Below, one piece after another: positions 10,060 through 19,363 of a stretch of DNA of 64,000 nt. The stretch lies in contig CP026600.1 in the NCBI GenBank assembly GCA_003288255.1, positions 1,612,001-1,676,000 of the forward strand. The letters are read 5' to 3'. The notes under the pieces were generated by a model. That model had not been told where the DNA came from and ran no database searches. It was given only the letters and a program-made list of their open reading frames with translations. The position numbers were made by a program, and so were the translations under genes. This DNA comes from Clostridiaceae bacterium 14S0207 (GTDB lineage Bacteria > Bacillota > Clostridia > Clostridiales > Clostridiaceae). The first letter of the stretch is position 1. Each line of letters opens with the position of its first letter.

Positions 10060-11025
10060 TTATATTTGTAGTATCTCTTTTGCACTAATCACATAAATAG
10101 GAGCCAATATTACTCCAATTACTCCTGTTATTTTAATAAAAATATACATAAAAATCAAAATAATAAGTGGATGAACCTCAAAATTTTTACTAACAAAATT
10201 AGTTTCTAAAATTTGTCTCACAATTAGAGTTAATAAATATAAAGCTACTAGCCCTATTGCTCTAGTATAATCCTTTAAAACTACACGATATAAAATTAAA
10301 GGAATAAAAATAAAAATAGTACCTATATAAGGTAATATATCAAATAATCCACATATTATGCCTAAATGTATTGCATATTTTATTCCTAAAATAAAAAATC
10401 CTAATATAGTTATACCAGTACAAATAAGCATAAGTTTAATTTCTATAGCAATAATTTTATTTAATTCTAAACTTTTTAGATGTATTTGTTTAATAATATT
10501 TGAATTAAAGGTTTTTTCTAAAACTTTTAATATTTTTTCTTCATCAACTAATAAAAAATAAACTATTATATTGGCTAAAAAATAAGAAAATAAAAATTCT
10601 GTAGTATTTATTGCTCCTTCTCTTATAACTTCTTTTGAGAATATACTATTGCCTCCATCTATAATTTTAGTAACAAAACTATGTAAATTAAACTTTCCTA
10701 ATAATTGCATACTTAAATTTTCATATATATTAAAAATATATACAAATCCCTTTTTTATAATCTCTAAATTTTTAATTAATAAATGTCCTATTTTAAAAAT
10801 ACATATAAAGAATAGAAAATTTACTACTATAATACTAAAGATACCCCTTAATTGTTTATTGAGTCCCTTTATGTTACTAAATAAATTATATATAGGTTTA
10901 GTAAAGAAAAATAAAATTAAAGTTATAAAAAAAGGTTGTAAATAAGTATCAAAAAATTTGGCAAGTATACACAGTAAAATAAATAAAAGAATACAATACC
11001 CTAATTTTTCATATTTTTCATTCAA
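10060..11025 (-). CDS. AI-2E family (UPF0118) membrane transporter-like protein
   Basis: A 321-residue, very hydrophobic protein with paired N-terminal membrane helices (about 10-25 and 30-45), further helices around 60-80 and 145-157, and a C-terminal bundle. The segment GLFDILPYIGTIFIFIPLIL and the paired helices at both ends are typical of the AI-2E/YtvI-type family. Members have been linked to autoinducer export, sodium/proton exchange or sporulation, so the substrate cannot be named. The start is TTG with AGGAG seven bases upstream. It is bounded upstream by the cdsA terminator and probably co-transcribed with dxr. A permease between cdsA and dxr is not part of the usual conserved cluster. 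Confidence 0.75.
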   Translation of the reverse strand: MNEKYEKLGYCILLFILLCILAKFFDTYLQPFFITLILFFFTKPIYNLFSNIKGLNKQLRGIFSIIVVNFLFFICIFKIGHLLIKNLEIIKKGFVYIFNIYENLSMQLLGKFNLHSFVTKIIDGGNSIFSKEVIREGAINTTEFLFSYFLANIIVYFLLVDEEKILKVLEKTFNSNIIKQIHLKSLELNKIIAIEIKLMLICTGITILGFFILGIKYAIHLGIICGLFDILPYIGTIFIFIPLILYRVVLKDYTRAIGLVALYLLTLIVRQILETNFVSKNFEVHPLIILIFMYIFIKITGVIGVILAPIYVISAKEILQI

Positions 11026-11160
11026 AATTTTTCTCCTAAAATATTATTTTACTGTATAATATATTCATATTTATAATTATATATTAATAATAAAAATAAT
11101 TAAACATATTTATTTCTATTATTAATATATCTAAGCACATAATAAACCTAGAAAAAAATA
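11026..11160. other. Intergenic region ahead of the permease gene
   Basis: About 135 bases of almost pure A/T between the cdsA terminator and the permease gene. A promoter for permease-dxr-rseP-ispG is expected here. TATTAT-like hexamers exist (near 11045-11060), but no convincing -35 with correct spacing stands out. Confidence 0.4.
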
Positions 11161-11199
11161 AAAAGAGAGTTGAAATAAAAATTTCATTTACTCTCTTTT
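11161..11199 (-). terminator. Intrinsic terminator behind cdsA
   Basis: In minus-strand RNA, AAAAGAGAGT pairs with ACTCTCTTTT and an inner ATTTCA/TGAAAT pairing extends the stem. It is followed by TATTTTTTT. It begins five bases past the cdsA stop and separates uppS-cdsA from the permease-dxr group. Confidence 0.8.
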
Positions 11200-11203
11200 A
11201 GAA

Positions 11204-12007
11204 TTATAATCCTACTACAAAAGTTAAGTAAAAATATACTACTGAAGATACAAAAAGAATACTATCAAATCTATCTAATATTCCTCCGTGTCCAGGTATT
11301 ATTTTACCATAATCTTTAACTTCTAAATACCTTTTTATAATAGATGCAGATAAATCACCTATTTGACTTAATATTCCTCCTATTAATCCTATAATTAAGT
11401 AATTATATAAATTAATATGGACTCCAAATTTATAAATTATAATTCCATATAATAAGCATCCTAATATACTACCTATAAGTCCACCTATGGCACCTTCTAC
11501 GGTTTTTTTAGGACTAACCTTAGGACACAACTTGTTCCTTCCGAAAATTCTTCCGAAATAATAAGCAAAAGTGTCACTTCCCCAAGATGAAATGAAAACT
11601 AACCAAACAAAATAATTTCCAAAATCTTTTGCTTCAATCTTAGGTATCAAACTAAACATAAGGGTTACATATAAAAATCCAAAAATAGTTAATGCTGCTT
11701 CTATAAAATTATGTTTTAAATTAAACACAGGTATACTCAAACAAATAGCTACAAATGCAATTAATATTAATAAAAATTTATCTGTAGATAAATTTTTAGA
11801 AGTTAAAAAATATATTATTGTAAATGCATAAGAAACTATATTAAAAGTATGATAGTTTTTTGCCTTTAATATAGTGTAAAATTCATACAATCCAATTAAA
11901 GATAGTATTAAAGTTAAAAATTTTAAATACTGACCTCCTATAAATATTAGAATAAAAATAGGAAGCAAAACAAGTACTCCTACATACCTCTCATAGATCT
12001 TGTTCAT
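11204..12007 (-). CDS. cdsA: Phosphatidate cytidylyltransferase
   Basis: A 267-residue membrane enzyme making CDP-diacylglycerol from phosphatidic acid and CTP, the branch point of phospholipid synthesis. It has about seven to eight membrane helices. The conserved SPKKTVEGAIGG and the C-terminal CTP-transferase signature (GDLSASIIKRYLEVKDYGK, then PGHGGILDRFDS) are intact. The gene starts one base from the uppS stop, so the two are coupled, and a terminator follows it. Confidence 0.96.
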   Translation of the reverse strand: MNKIYERYVGVLVLLPIFILIFIGGQYLKFLTLILSLIGLYEFYTILKAKNYHTFNIVSYAFTIIYFLTSKNLSTDKFLLILIAFVAICLSIPVFNLKHNFIEAALTIFGFLYVTLMFSLIPKIEAKDFGNYFVWLVFISSWGSDTFAYYFGRIFGRNKLCPKVSPKKTVEGAIGGLIGSILGCLLYGIIIYKFGVHINLYNYLIIGLIGGILSQIGDLSASIIKRYLEVKDYGKIIPGHGGILDRFDSILFVSSVVYFYLTFVVGL

Positions 12008-12008
12008 A

Positions 12009-12809
12009 CTATTTTAGTCCTCCAAATCTTCTTTCTCTGTTTTGAACTTCTTTAATAGCTGTTCTAAGATGTTCTGGAGTAAAATCAGGCCATAGCACTT
12101 CTGTAAACCAAAATTCTGAATAAGAAATTTGCCATAACAAGAAATTACTTATTCTTTCTTCCCCACTAGTTCTTATTAATATTTCAGGATCCGGCATACC
12201 TTTAGTATATAAGTAAGAACTAAATAGACTCTCATCAATATCCTCTAGATTAATTTTATTTTCTTTAACATCGTTGCAAATATTTTTTACACTATTTATA
12301 ATTTCATTTCTTCCACCATAATTTAATGCCAAATTTAAAGTTAATCCGGTATTTTCTTTAGTTTTTTCATAAGCTAACCTAAGTTCTTTTTCACATATAT
12401 TAGGTAAATAACTTATATCTCCTATGGAATTTATTATTACATTATTTTTATGTAATTCTTCAAATTCATTTTTTAAATAAGTAACCAATAAACTCATAAG
12501 TGTATTAATTTCTTCTTTAGGTCGTTTCCAATTTTCTGTAGAAAAAGCATATAAGGTTAGATATCTGATTCCTAGTCTATTACACTCTTTTACTATATTA
12601 CGTATAACCTCAACCCCAGCTTTATGCCCCATTGCTCTTGGTAAATTTCTTTGTTTAGCCCATCTTCCATTACCATCCATAATTATAGCAATATGACTAG
12701 GTACTTTTTTAAAATCTAAATTTATAGATTCTGTATTTGTTTTTTTAAGTTCTTTTATATCTTTTTTATTGCTACAAAAACCAAAAAAATTTTTCACTTT
12801 TGTAAGCAC
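12009..12809 (-). CDS. uppS: Isoprenyl (undecaprenyl) diphosphate synthase
   Basis: A 266-residue cis-prenyltransferase that extends farnesyl diphosphate to the C55 carrier lipid of cell wall synthesis. The start of the core, HIAIIMDGNGRWAKQR, holds the Mg-binding aspartate, and ENWKRP and the C-terminal RTSGE...SNFLLWQ block follow. The start is uncertain. The GTG at 12809 lies only one base from AGGGAG. The GTG at 12797 is 13 bases away. The family core starts about 36 residues in, so either is possible. It uses MEP-pathway product from dxr/ispG nearby. Confidence 0.94.
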   Translation of the reverse strand: MLTKVKNFFGFCSNKKDIKELKKTNTESINLDFKKVPSHIAIIMDGNGRWAKQRNLPRAMGHKAGVEVIRNIVKECNRLGIRYLTLYAFSTENWKRPKEEINTLMSLLVTYLKNEFEELHKNNVIINSIGDISYLPNICEKELRLAYEKTKENTGLTLNLALNYGGRNEIINSVKNICNDVKENKINLEDIDESLFSSYLYTKGMPDPEILIRTSGEERISNFLLWQISYSEFWFTEVLWPDFTPEHLRTAIKEVQNRERRFGGLK

Positions 12810-12894
12810 ACTCCCTAACTAAATATTATAAAGTTACTATTATTATATTCTTTAATTTAAACTTTATAAATAATTTAAGTATTTTTATTAAATA
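12810..12894 (-). promoter_or_regulatory. AT-rich gap with possible uppS promoter
   Basis: The gap between the frr hairpin and uppS holds two TATAAT hexamers on the minus strand (12825-12830 and 12842-12847). Neither has a good -35 at 17 bases. A promoter for uppS-cdsA is likely here because a terminator-like hairpin precedes it, but the exact element is unsure. Confidence 0.35.
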
Positions 12895-12912
12895 AACCTG
12901 CCAAAGCAGGTT
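12895..12912 (-). terminator. Terminator-like hairpin behind frr
   Basis: A perfect 7-bp stem, AACCTGC/GCAGGTT with a four-base loop, followed by TATTTAAT. The stem is GC-rich for this genome but the U run is interrupted, so termination may be partial. It starts six bases past the frr stop. Confidence 0.65.
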
Positions 12913-12918
12913 CATTTT

Positions 12919-13476
12919 TTAAACAGTCATTATTTCTTTTTCTTTTTGTTCAACTAATTTTTCGACTTCTGTTACAAAAGTATCAGTTTGTTTTTGTATT
13001 TTTTCTTCTGAAGACTTAACCTCATCTTCAGTAATTTCTCCGTCTTTTTTCAAGCTCTTAATCTTGTCATTAGCATCACGTCTAATTGCTCTTATAGCTA
13101 TTTTTGAATCTTCACCAGCTTTTTTTACAGCTTTAACTAATTCTTTTCTTGTTTCTTCTGTAAGTTCTGGTATTATTAATCTAATTACTGCTCCGTCACT
13201 TGATGGATTTAATCCTAAATCTGACTTTAAAATTGCTTTTTCTATCTCTTTTATAGCAGTTTTATCATATGGTTGAATTAGAATAATTCTTGCTTCTGGA
13301 ACTGAAATATTAGCTAATTGATTAAGACCTGTTAAACTTCCATAATATTCCACCTCAATTTTGTCTAAAATTTTAGGATTAGCCCTACCAGCTTTCATTG
13401 TTCCTAATTCTTCAGCTAATACTGAAATTGATTTTGACATTTTGTCTTTAGCATTATTAATAATATCAGATACCAT
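12919..13476 (-). CDS. frr: Ribosome recycling factor
   Basis: A 185-residue RRF, which with EF-G splits the post-termination ribosome. The whole length matches the family: an N-terminal helix with MKAGRANPKILDKIEVEYYG at about residues 27-46, an inserted beta domain with PYDK, then long helices with RAIRRDAND and a charged C-terminus. It follows pyrH by 17 bases, completing rpsB-tsf-pyrH-frr. Confidence 0.97.
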   Translation of the reverse strand: MVSDIINNAKDKMSKSISVLAEELGTMKAGRANPKILDKIEVEYYGSLTGLNQLANISVPEARIILIQPYDKTAIKEIEKAILKSDLGLNPSSDGAVIRLIIPELTEETRKELVKAVKKAGEDSKIAIRAIRRDANDKIKSLKKDGEITEDEVKSSEEKIQKQTDTFVTEVEKLVEQKEKEIMTV

Positions 13477-13493
13477 AAATATCCTCCTTAAAA

Positions 13494-14204
13494 TTATTTT
13501 TTAACTATTGTTCCTATTTCTTCACCACAAACAGCACGAATTATATTTTCAGGTTTATGAAGTCCAAATACAAGAATTGGAATATTGTTATCCATACATA
13601 AAGATGTAGCTGTAGAATCCATAACTTGTAAGCCTTGTTCTAAAATTTGTATGTAAGATAATAAAGTATATTTTTTAGCATCTTCATGTTTCTTAGGATC
13701 CTTATCATAGACTCCATCAACATTTTTTGCAAGTAAAATAATATCTGCTTCTATTTCAGCAGCTCTTAATGCTGCAGTTGTATCTGTAGAGAAATATGGA
13801 TTACCTATTCCTGCTGCAAAGATTACAACTCTTCCTTTTTCTAGATGCCTCATAGCTTTTCTTCTTATGTAGGGTTCTGCAACTTCTTTCATTTCTATAG
13901 CAGTTTGAACTCTTGTTGACACTCCAATAGCCTCTAGAGAATCTTGAAGTGCAAGTGCATTTATACAAGTAGCCATCATACCCATATAATCTGCCGTAGC
14001 TCTGTCCATATCTTCGCCTTGTCTTCCTCTCCAGATATTTCCACCGCCAACAACCATACCACATTCAACACCCATATCAACTAATTCTTTAACTTGTTTA
14101 GCTATAATTTTTACAACATCAAAGTTAATTCCAAATCCCTTTTCTCCTGCTAAAGCTTCACCTGATAACTTTAACATTATTCTCTTATACTTAGCTGTTG
14201 CCAT
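13494..14204 (-). CDS. pyrH: UMP kinase
   Basis: A 236-residue hexameric bacterial UMP kinase that makes UDP from UMP and is unrelated to eukaryotic UMP/CMP kinase. [17 protein letters not shown] forms the phosphate-binding opening, VGGGNIWRG follows, and [15 protein letters not shown] is the nucleotide-specificity segment. It lies between tsf and frr. The tsf terminator directly upstream suggests that pyrH-frr is expressed by partial readthrough or from a weak promoter not resolved here. Confidence 0.97.
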   Translation of the reverse strand: MATAKYKRIMLKLSGEALAGEKGFGINFDVVKIIAKQVKELVDMGVECGMVVGGGNIWRGRQGEDMDRATADYMGMMATCINALALQDSLEAIGVSTRVQTAIEMKEVAEPYIRRKAMRHLEKGRVVIFAAGIGNPYFSTDTTAALRAAEIEADIILLAKNVDGVYDKDPKKHEDAKKYTLLSYIQILEQGLQVMDSTATSLCMDNNIPILVFGLHKPENIIRAVCGEEIGTIVKK

Positions 14205-14242
14205 TTAACCATACCTCCAAAGCAGAATTTTACTTATATCTT

Positions 14243-14270
14243 AAAAAAAGAGAACACTGCGTGTTCTCTT
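14243..14270 (-). terminator. Intrinsic terminator behind tsf
   Basis: A 10-bp perfect stem (AAGAGAACAC, loop GCA, GTGTTCTCTT) followed by TTTTT. It starts six bases past the tsf stop and ends the rpsB-tsf message, leaving pyrH-frr dependent on readthrough. Confidence 0.88.
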
Positions 14271-14276
14271 CTCTTA

Positions 14277-15197
14277 CTAGTTACCACCCATTTGCTTCTT
14301 AACTTCTTCAGCGAAATCCTCTTCTTTTTTCTCGATACCTTCGCCTCTTTCAAATCTAGCAAATTTTTCTACCGTGATATCAGCACCAAGTTTCTTTCCT
14401 TCTTCTTGTAAGTGCTTTTGAATAGTTAAATCAGGATTCTTAACCCAAACTTGCTCGATTAAGCAGTTTTCTTTATAGAATTTATTAATTCTACCATCAA
14501 CCATTTTATCAACAATCTTTTCTGGTTTTCCTTCATTTAAAGCTTGAACTCTGTATATTTCTCTTTCTTTTTCAAGACTTTCATTATCTACAGAGTCTCT
14601 GTTAAGGAAAGCTGGATTTACAGCTGCAACTTGCATTGCCACATCTTTAGCTATTTCAGATAATATTTCATCATCTTTTTGACATCCTAATTGAACTAAA
14701 ACACCAATTTTTCCATTTCCATGGATATAGCTATTGATTTTTCCGTTTTCTACTGAAAATCTTTCAAATCTTCTTATAGACATATTTTCGCCTAATTTAG
14801 CTATTAAAGCAGTTAAAGCATCTTTTAATATAACGCTTTCATCTTTTATGAATTTTTCTTCTAATAATTCTTCAACAGTGTTTACGCTTGAAGCACATGC
14901 TTGCTTAGCAACCTCGTTAACGAATTCTATAAAATCTTCATTTGCAGCAACAAAGTCTGTTTCACAGTTAACTTCTACTATAGTAGCTTTTTTACCATCT
15001 TCAGCTATATAAGTTTTAACTAATCCCTCTGCAGCAACTCTTCCTGCTTTTTTAGCAGCAGCAGCTAAACCTTTTTCTCTTAAGATTTCTACCGCTTTTT
15101 CCATATCTCCATTAGCTTCAGTTAAAGCCTTTTTGCAGTCCATCATTCCTGCTCCAGTGCTTTCTCTTAGCTCTTTTACCATCTTTGCACTAATCAT
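14277..15197 (-). CDS. tsf: Translation elongation factor Ts
   Basis: A 306-residue EF-Ts, the nucleotide exchange factor of EF-Tu. The N-terminal UBA-like domain holds [15 protein letters not shown], and the core has the EF-Tu-contacting CETDFVAAN. The C-terminal half with KEQVWVKNP-like residues ([10 protein letters not shown]) matches bacterial EF-Ts of about 290-310 residues. It follows rpsB in the universal rpsB-tsf pair and is closed by a strong terminator. Confidence 0.97.
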   Translation of the reverse strand: MISAKMVKELRESTGAGMMDCKKALTEANGDMEKAVEILREKGLAAAAKKAGRVAAEGLVKTYIAEDGKKATIVEVNCETDFVAANEDFIEFVNEVAKQACASSVNTVEELLEEKFIKDESVILKDALTALIAKLGENMSIRRFERFSVENGKINSYIHGNGKIGVLVQLGCQKDDEILSEIAKDVAMQVAAVNPAFLNRDSVDNESLEKEREIYRVQALNEGKPEKIVDKMVDGRINKFYKENCLIEQVWVKNPDLTIQKHLQEEGKKLGADITVEKFARFERGEGIEKKEEDFAEEVKKQMGGN

Positions 15198-15249
15198 GAA
15201 TATTCCTCCTTAAACCATATAATAAATAAAATTTTTCAATTTATATTTA

Positions 15250-15951
15250 TTATTCAGCTAATTGTTCACCTTGTCTTCCTTCTATAATAGAATCTGCCAT
15301 TTTAGCTGTGATTAATTTTACAGCTCTTATAGCATCATCATTACCTGGAATTACATAGTCAACTACATCTGGGTCACAGTTTGTATCAACGATTGATATA
15401 ACTGGAATTCCTAATATTTTAGCTTCAGATACAGCATTCTTTTCTTTTCTTGGATCAACAACAAACATAGCACCAATGTTTTCTACGTTCATGTTTCTGA
15501 TACCACCTAAGTTCTTTTGTAACTTGTCAGCTTCTTTTTTAAGTAAAGTTACTTCTTTCTTTGGAAGAACTTCAAATACGCCTTCTTCTTCCATTTTTTC
15601 AATTTTTTCTAATCTAGCTATTCTTGATTTAATAGTATTGAAGTTTGTTAACATACCACCTAACCATCTATTGTTAACAAAATGCATTCCTGATCTTATA
15701 GCTTCAGATTGGATTGCTTCTTGAGCTTGTTTTTTAGTACCTACAAATAATACGTCTTTTCCTTCTTCTGATACTGATTTAATGAAATCGTATGCTTGAT
15801 CTACCTTTTTAACTGTTTTTTGTAAATCGATTATGTAGATTCCGTTTCTTTCAGTGAAGATGTAAGGAGCCATTTTAGGGTTCCATCTTCTTGTTTGATG
15901 TCCGAAATGAACACCTGCTTCTAATAATTGTTTCATGCTTATTACTGCCAT
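15250..15951 (-). CDS. rpsB: 30S ribosomal protein S2
   Basis: A 233-residue S2. It opens with [20 protein letters not shown] and contains [25 protein letters not shown] and the coiled-coil insertion around residues 110-145. These are all standard for bacterial S2. The Shine-Dalgarno AGGAGGA precedes ATG. An own promoter and a structured leader of about 110 bases lie upstream, so S2 may control its own message. Confidence 0.98.
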   Translation of the reverse strand: MAVISMKQLLEAGVHFGHQTRRWNPKMAPYIFTERNGIYIIDLQKTVKKVDQAYDFIKSVSEEGKDVLFVGTKKQAQEAIQSEAIRSGMHFVNNRWLGGMLTNFNTIKSRIARLEKIEKMEEEGVFEVLPKKEVTLLKKEADKLQKNLGGIRNMNVENIGAMFVVDPRKEKNAVSEAKILGIPVISIVDTNCDPDVVDYVIPGNDDAIRAVKLITAKMADSIIEGRQGEQLAE

Positions 15952-15984
15952 TTAAATATTCCTCCTAATGTGGTTTTATTCCTC

Positions 15985-16047
15985 CACTATCTTCTTTTTT
16001 ACAAAACAACCTTTATTTAAGGCACCTATTTTGCAAATTGGATAGTG
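15985..16047 (-). promoter_or_regulatory. Structured leader of the rpsB mRNA
   Basis: In the transcript CACTATC (16041-16047) pairs with GATAGTG (15985-15991) and encloses a longer irregular stem, GCAAAATAGGTGCCTT against AAAGGTTGTTTTGT. The closing half-helix lies about 35 bases before the rpsB start. This is a compact two-level structure without a terminator. Ribosomal protein leaders of this kind often bind the encoded protein; S2 autoregulation is inference. Confidence 0.6.
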
Positions 16048-16068
16048 TGTGTATTTCTCACTTTAAGT

Positions 16069-16097
16069 AGTATAACATAACCCAAACCCGTATTCAA
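16069..16097 (-). promoter_or_regulatory. Sigma-A promoter of rpsB-tsf
   Basis: -35 TTGAAT (16092-16097) and -10 TATACT (16069-16074) with 17-base spacing and an extended TG one base before the -10. It is placed between the codY terminator and the rpsB leader. Confidence 0.85.
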
Positions 16098-16127
16098 TAT
16101 AAATTTAATAAAATATTTCATTAAATC

Positions 16128-16157
16128 AAAAATCAGGATATAAATATCCTGATTTTT
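16128..16157 (-). terminator. Intrinsic terminator behind codY
   Basis: A 14-bp perfect stem, AAAAATCAGGATAT with its complement, and a two-base (TT) loop, or a slightly shorter stem with a four-base loop. It ends in a U tract and starts about 14 bases past the codY stop, making codY a single-gene unit. Confidence 0.85.
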
Positions 16158-16171
16158 ATTTTTTATCGAAA

Positions 16172-16945
16172 CTATTTGATTTTATTTAATTCTTCTAAAA
16201 GTTTTTCATTTAATATTTTAATGTGAGTTCCCTTCATTCCAAGAGATCTTGATTCTATAACCCCAGCACTTTCGAACTTTCTTAAAGCATTTACTATAAC
16301 AGATCTAGTAATTCCTACTTTATCAGCAATTTTAGATGCTACTAATAATCCTTCATTTCCATCTAATTCATTAAAGATATGTTCTACAGCTTCTAATTCT
16401 GAATAAGAAAGAGTGCCTATAGCAAGTTGTACTATAGCTTTCTTTCTTGCCTCTTCTTCAATTTCTTCATTTTTAGATCTTAATATTTCCATACCAACTA
16501 TAGTAACACTATATTCAGCTAATATTAAATCTTCTTCTGTGAAAGGTTTATCATATCTAGCTATTAAAAGAGTTCCTAATCTTTCTCTATTTCCTATAAT
16601 AGGTACTATTGTTGTAATCTTATTATCTAACTCACATACTTTTTTATCTTTAAATACACAATAACCTTCGCTTTTTAAATTTTCCTTTGTTTCTTCAATT
16701 GTCAATAGCTTATTATTGTACTCTTCTGGAAATTTTAAAGTATCTACAACTTCATCTTTTAGCATATCGCATTCGAATTCATTTGCTAACTTATGTCCTA
16801 GAATCTTTCCTTTTCTACTTGCTATGTATACATTCGCTTCTAATATTTCACTTAATAAAGTGCATATATCACTAAAAGATACTGGCTCATTTCCTGATTT
16901 TTGTAATATTTTATTTAACATTCTTGTTTTATGTAATAATGTCAT
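16172..16945 (-). CDS. codY: Global regulator CodY
   Basis: A 257-residue CodY, the GTP- and branched-chain-amino-acid-responsive repressor of low-GC Gram-positives. It controls nitrogen metabolism and, in clostridia, toxin and sporulation genes (family knowledge). The N-terminal GAF domain (about 1-155) is followed by a winged helix-turn-helix with [20 protein letters not shown] at about 203-222, the family's DNA-reading helix. The ATG has AGGAGG upstream. It has its own promoter and terminator. The hslVU/xerC genes found upstream of codY in Bacillus are absent here; topA is the direct neighbour. Confidence 0.98.
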   Translation of the reverse strand: MTLLHKTRMLNKILQKSGNEPVSFSDICTLLSEILEANVYIASRKGKILGHKLANEFECDMLKDEVVDTLKFPEEYNNKLLTIEETKENLKSEGYCVFKDKKVCELDNKITTIVPIIGNRERLGTLLIARYDKPFTEEDLILAEYSVTIVGMEILRSKNEEIEEEARKKAIVQLAIGTLSYSELEAVEHIFNELDGNEGLLVASKIADKVGITRSVIVNALRKFESAGVIESRSLGMKGTHIKILNEKLLEELNKIK

Positions 16946-16990
16946 TATATTTTCCTCCTAAAATTTTTTTATGTTTTCAACCATTAATTG

Positions 16991-17005
16991 GAATTTTCAA
17001 AATTC
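16991..17005 (-). promoter_or_regulatory. Possible degenerate CodY-type operator in the codY leader
   Basis: A 15-base near-palindrome, GAATTTTGAAAATTC, lies between the codY promoter and start codon. Its right half, GAAAATT, fits the CodY consensus AATTTTCWGAAAATT, but the two halves are closer than in the consensus. It could be an autoregulatory roadblock site; the match is weak. Confidence 0.3.
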
Positions 17006-17048
17006 ACTAATTATTTTTAATTTTTAGTCTAGTTCTTGATACTAATAT

Positions 17049-17077
17049 ATAATATCATACTAATAAGACTATTTCAA
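17049..17077 (-). promoter_or_regulatory. Sigma-A promoter of codY
   Basis: -35 TTGAAA (17072-17077) and -10 TATTAT (17049-17054), 17 bases apart, with an extended TG one base before the -10. The leader to the codY ATG is about 95 bases. Between here and the topA stop at 17259 is about 180 bases of A/T-rich sequence in which I see neither a gene nor a clear topA terminator. Confidence 0.85.
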
Positions 17078-17258
17078 CAGTATTTAGTAAAATTTTCGAC
17101 AAGTTTTATATTTTTTTTATTAATTTTAAAAAAAATCATAAATTTGATGTGCATTATTAAGAATTTTATACCTTTTGTAAATATTTCTCTCTAATACACA
17201 TCTGTTTTTTATAATAAAATTAAATTTCTTATATAAAATACATTGTATAAAATTAACT

Positions 17259-19322
17259 TTACTTATTTTTATATGAACACTCCTTATTTATGCATTGTAA
17301 ATAATCTCCTTTAGCTTTTGAACTCTTTTTAACCAAAATAGACTTACATTCTGGACATCTTTCCTCCGTTGGCTCATACCAACTTATAAAATTACAATTT
17401 GGATAACCACTGCATCCAAAGAACTTTCTACCTTTTTTACTTTTCCTAACTAAAATCTTTGAACCACAAAGTGGACAATTAACATCTAATTCCTCAACTA
17501 TTGGTTTAGTATTTTTACATTCTGGATAACCTGGACAAGCAAGAAAGTTACCGTATCTTCCGCGTTTTATAACCATAAACCTTCCACATTTATCACACTT
17601 TACATCTGTAACTTCATCTTCAATAGTAATCTTTGCTATTTCATTTTCTGCAATTTCTATAAGCTTTCTTAGTGGAGTAAAAAATTCATCTACAACACTT
17701 TTCCAGCTCAATTGTCCTTCTTCTATTTTATCTAATTTACTTTCCATTTCTGCAGTAAATTCTACATCTACTATATTTTTAAAGTATTCACTTACAATAT
17801 CATTAACTATAAATCCAAGTTCTGTAGCCTTTAATGTTTTCTTATCTCTTTCTACATATTGTCTTCCAAGTAATGTTCCTATAGTTGGAGCATATGTACT
17901 AGGTCTACCTATACCATTTTCCTCCATACACTTAATTAAACTTGCTTCGGAAAATCTTCCTGGTGGTTGAGTAAAATGTTGTTTTCCAAATACATTATTA
18001 TACTTTAATTTTTCATTTTCCTCAATACTTGGAATTAAATTTTCTTCATTTTCTGAAATAAGTTCATATATTCTAGTAAATCCATCAAATAAAACCTTAT
18101 TACCAGTGGTTCTTAAACCGTAGTCACTATTTATTATTTCTATAGAAGTACTTTCATATATACAATTTGCCATTTGTGAGGCTACAAATCTTTCCCAAAT
18201 AAGTTTATATAGTTTATATTGTTCTAGTTTTAAACTCTCTTTTACACGAATTGGTGTAATATCAACATTGGTAGGTCTTATTGCTTCATGAGCATCTTGA
18301 ATATCCTTTTTACTCTTATATATTTTCTCATTTTGTGGAATATATTCATTACCTAAATTATTTAATAAATATTCCTTACACATTTCTTTAGCTTCTTTAG
18401 ATATCCTTACAGAATCTGTTCTCATGTAAGTAATTAATCCTACACTTCCAAAGCCTTTAACTTCTATACCTTCATAAAGACTTTGAGCCACTGACATAGT
18501 TTTTTGTGTCGTAAATCCAAGTCTTTTATAAGCTTCCTGTTGCATTGTACTAGTTGTAAATGGTGCTTGAGGTAATTTTTCTTTTTTTGATTTTTTTATT
18601 GCTTTTACAATAAATTCTCCATCTTTTAATTCTTTTATTATTTTATTACTTTGTTCCTCTGTTTTTATCTCTATTTTTTTGCCCTTATAATTAGAAAGTT
18701 TTACTTTTACTTTTTCTTTATTTTTATTCTCTAATGTGCATTCAACAGTCCAATATTCTTCTGGTACAAAAGCTTCTATTTCTTTCTCTCTATCACAAAT
18801 AATTTTTAATGCGACAGATTGTACTCTACCTGCACTTAAACCCCATTTCACCTTTCTCCATAATATAGGACTTATTTCATAACCAACTAATCTATCTAAT
18901 ATTCTTCTAGCTTGTTGGGCATCTACAAGACTTTCATTTATTTGTCTAGGTTTTTTAATAGCAGATTTAACAGCTGTTTTAGTAATTTCATTAAATTCTA
19001 TTCTACACAAAGTTTTCTCATCAATTTTCAAAGCTTTTGCTAAATGCCATGATATAGCTTCACCCTCTCTATCAGGGTCAGTAGCCAAAAATACTTTATC
19101 ACATTTTTTAGCTTGTTTTCTTAACTTATCTAGAACTTCACCTTTACCTCTAATAGTTATATACTTAGGTTCATAATTATTATCTATATCAACGCCTAAC
19201 TGACTTTTTGGCAAATCTCTTACATGTCCCATAGTTGCTTCAACAACATAAGTACTTCCTAAATATTTTTTAATAGTTTTAACTTTTGTTGGTGACTCAA
19301 CTATAATTAACTTTTGTCCCAT
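17259..19322 (-). CDS. topA: DNA topoisomerase I
   Basis: A 687-residue type IA topoisomerase that relaxes negative supercoils. The Toprim domain opens KLIIVESPTKVKTIKKYL and carries DPDRE at 82-86. The active tyrosine is Y299 in GLITYMRTDSVRIS. The C-terminus has three four-cysteine zinc ribbons, starting at CDKCGRF, CPLCGSK and CPECKSI. The ATG has GGAGGGG upstream. It ends the comM-dprA-topA run; in Bacillus dprA-topA are also adjacent. Confidence 0.97.
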   Translation of the reverse strand: MGQKLIIVESPTKVKTIKKYLGSTYVVEATMGHVRDLPKSQLGVDIDNNYEPKYITIRGKGEVLDKLRKQAKKCDKVFLATDPDREGEAISWHLAKALKIDEKTLCRIEFNEITKTAVKSAIKKPRQINESLVDAQQARRILDRLVGYEISPILWRKVKWGLSAGRVQSVALKIICDREKEIEAFVPEEYWTVECTLENKNKEKVKVKLSNYKGKKIEIKTEEQSNKIIKELKDGEFIVKAIKKSKKEKLPQAPFTTSTMQQEAYKRLGFTTQKTMSVAQSLYEGIEVKGFGSVGLITYMRTDSVRISKEAKEMCKEYLLNNLGNEYIPQNEKIYKSKKDIQDAHEAIRPTNVDITPIRVKESLKLEQYKLYKLIWERFVASQMANCIYESTSIEIINSDYGLRTTGNKVLFDGFTRIYELISENEENLIPSIEENEKLKYNNVFGKQHFTQPPGRFSEASLIKCMEENGIGRPSTYAPTIGTLLGRQYVERDKKTLKATELGFIVNDIVSEYFKNIVDVEFTAEMESKLDKIEEGQLSWKSVVDEFFTPLRKLIEIAENEIAKITIEDEVTDVKCDKCGRFMVIKRGRYGNFLACPGYPECKNTKPIVEELDVNCPLCGSKILVRKSKKGRKFFGCSGYPNCNFISWYEPTEERCPECKSILVKKSSKAKGDYLQCINKECSYKNK

Positions 19323-19363
19323 TATTTCCCCTCCATTAAATTTCTACACCATATTTTTATATT

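Noticed and set aside
13801-14064. Same-strand alternative frame inside pyrH
   Set aside because: It is an out-of-frame reading of pyrH with unusual composition (rich in Cys, Arg and Tyr) and no ribosome binding site.
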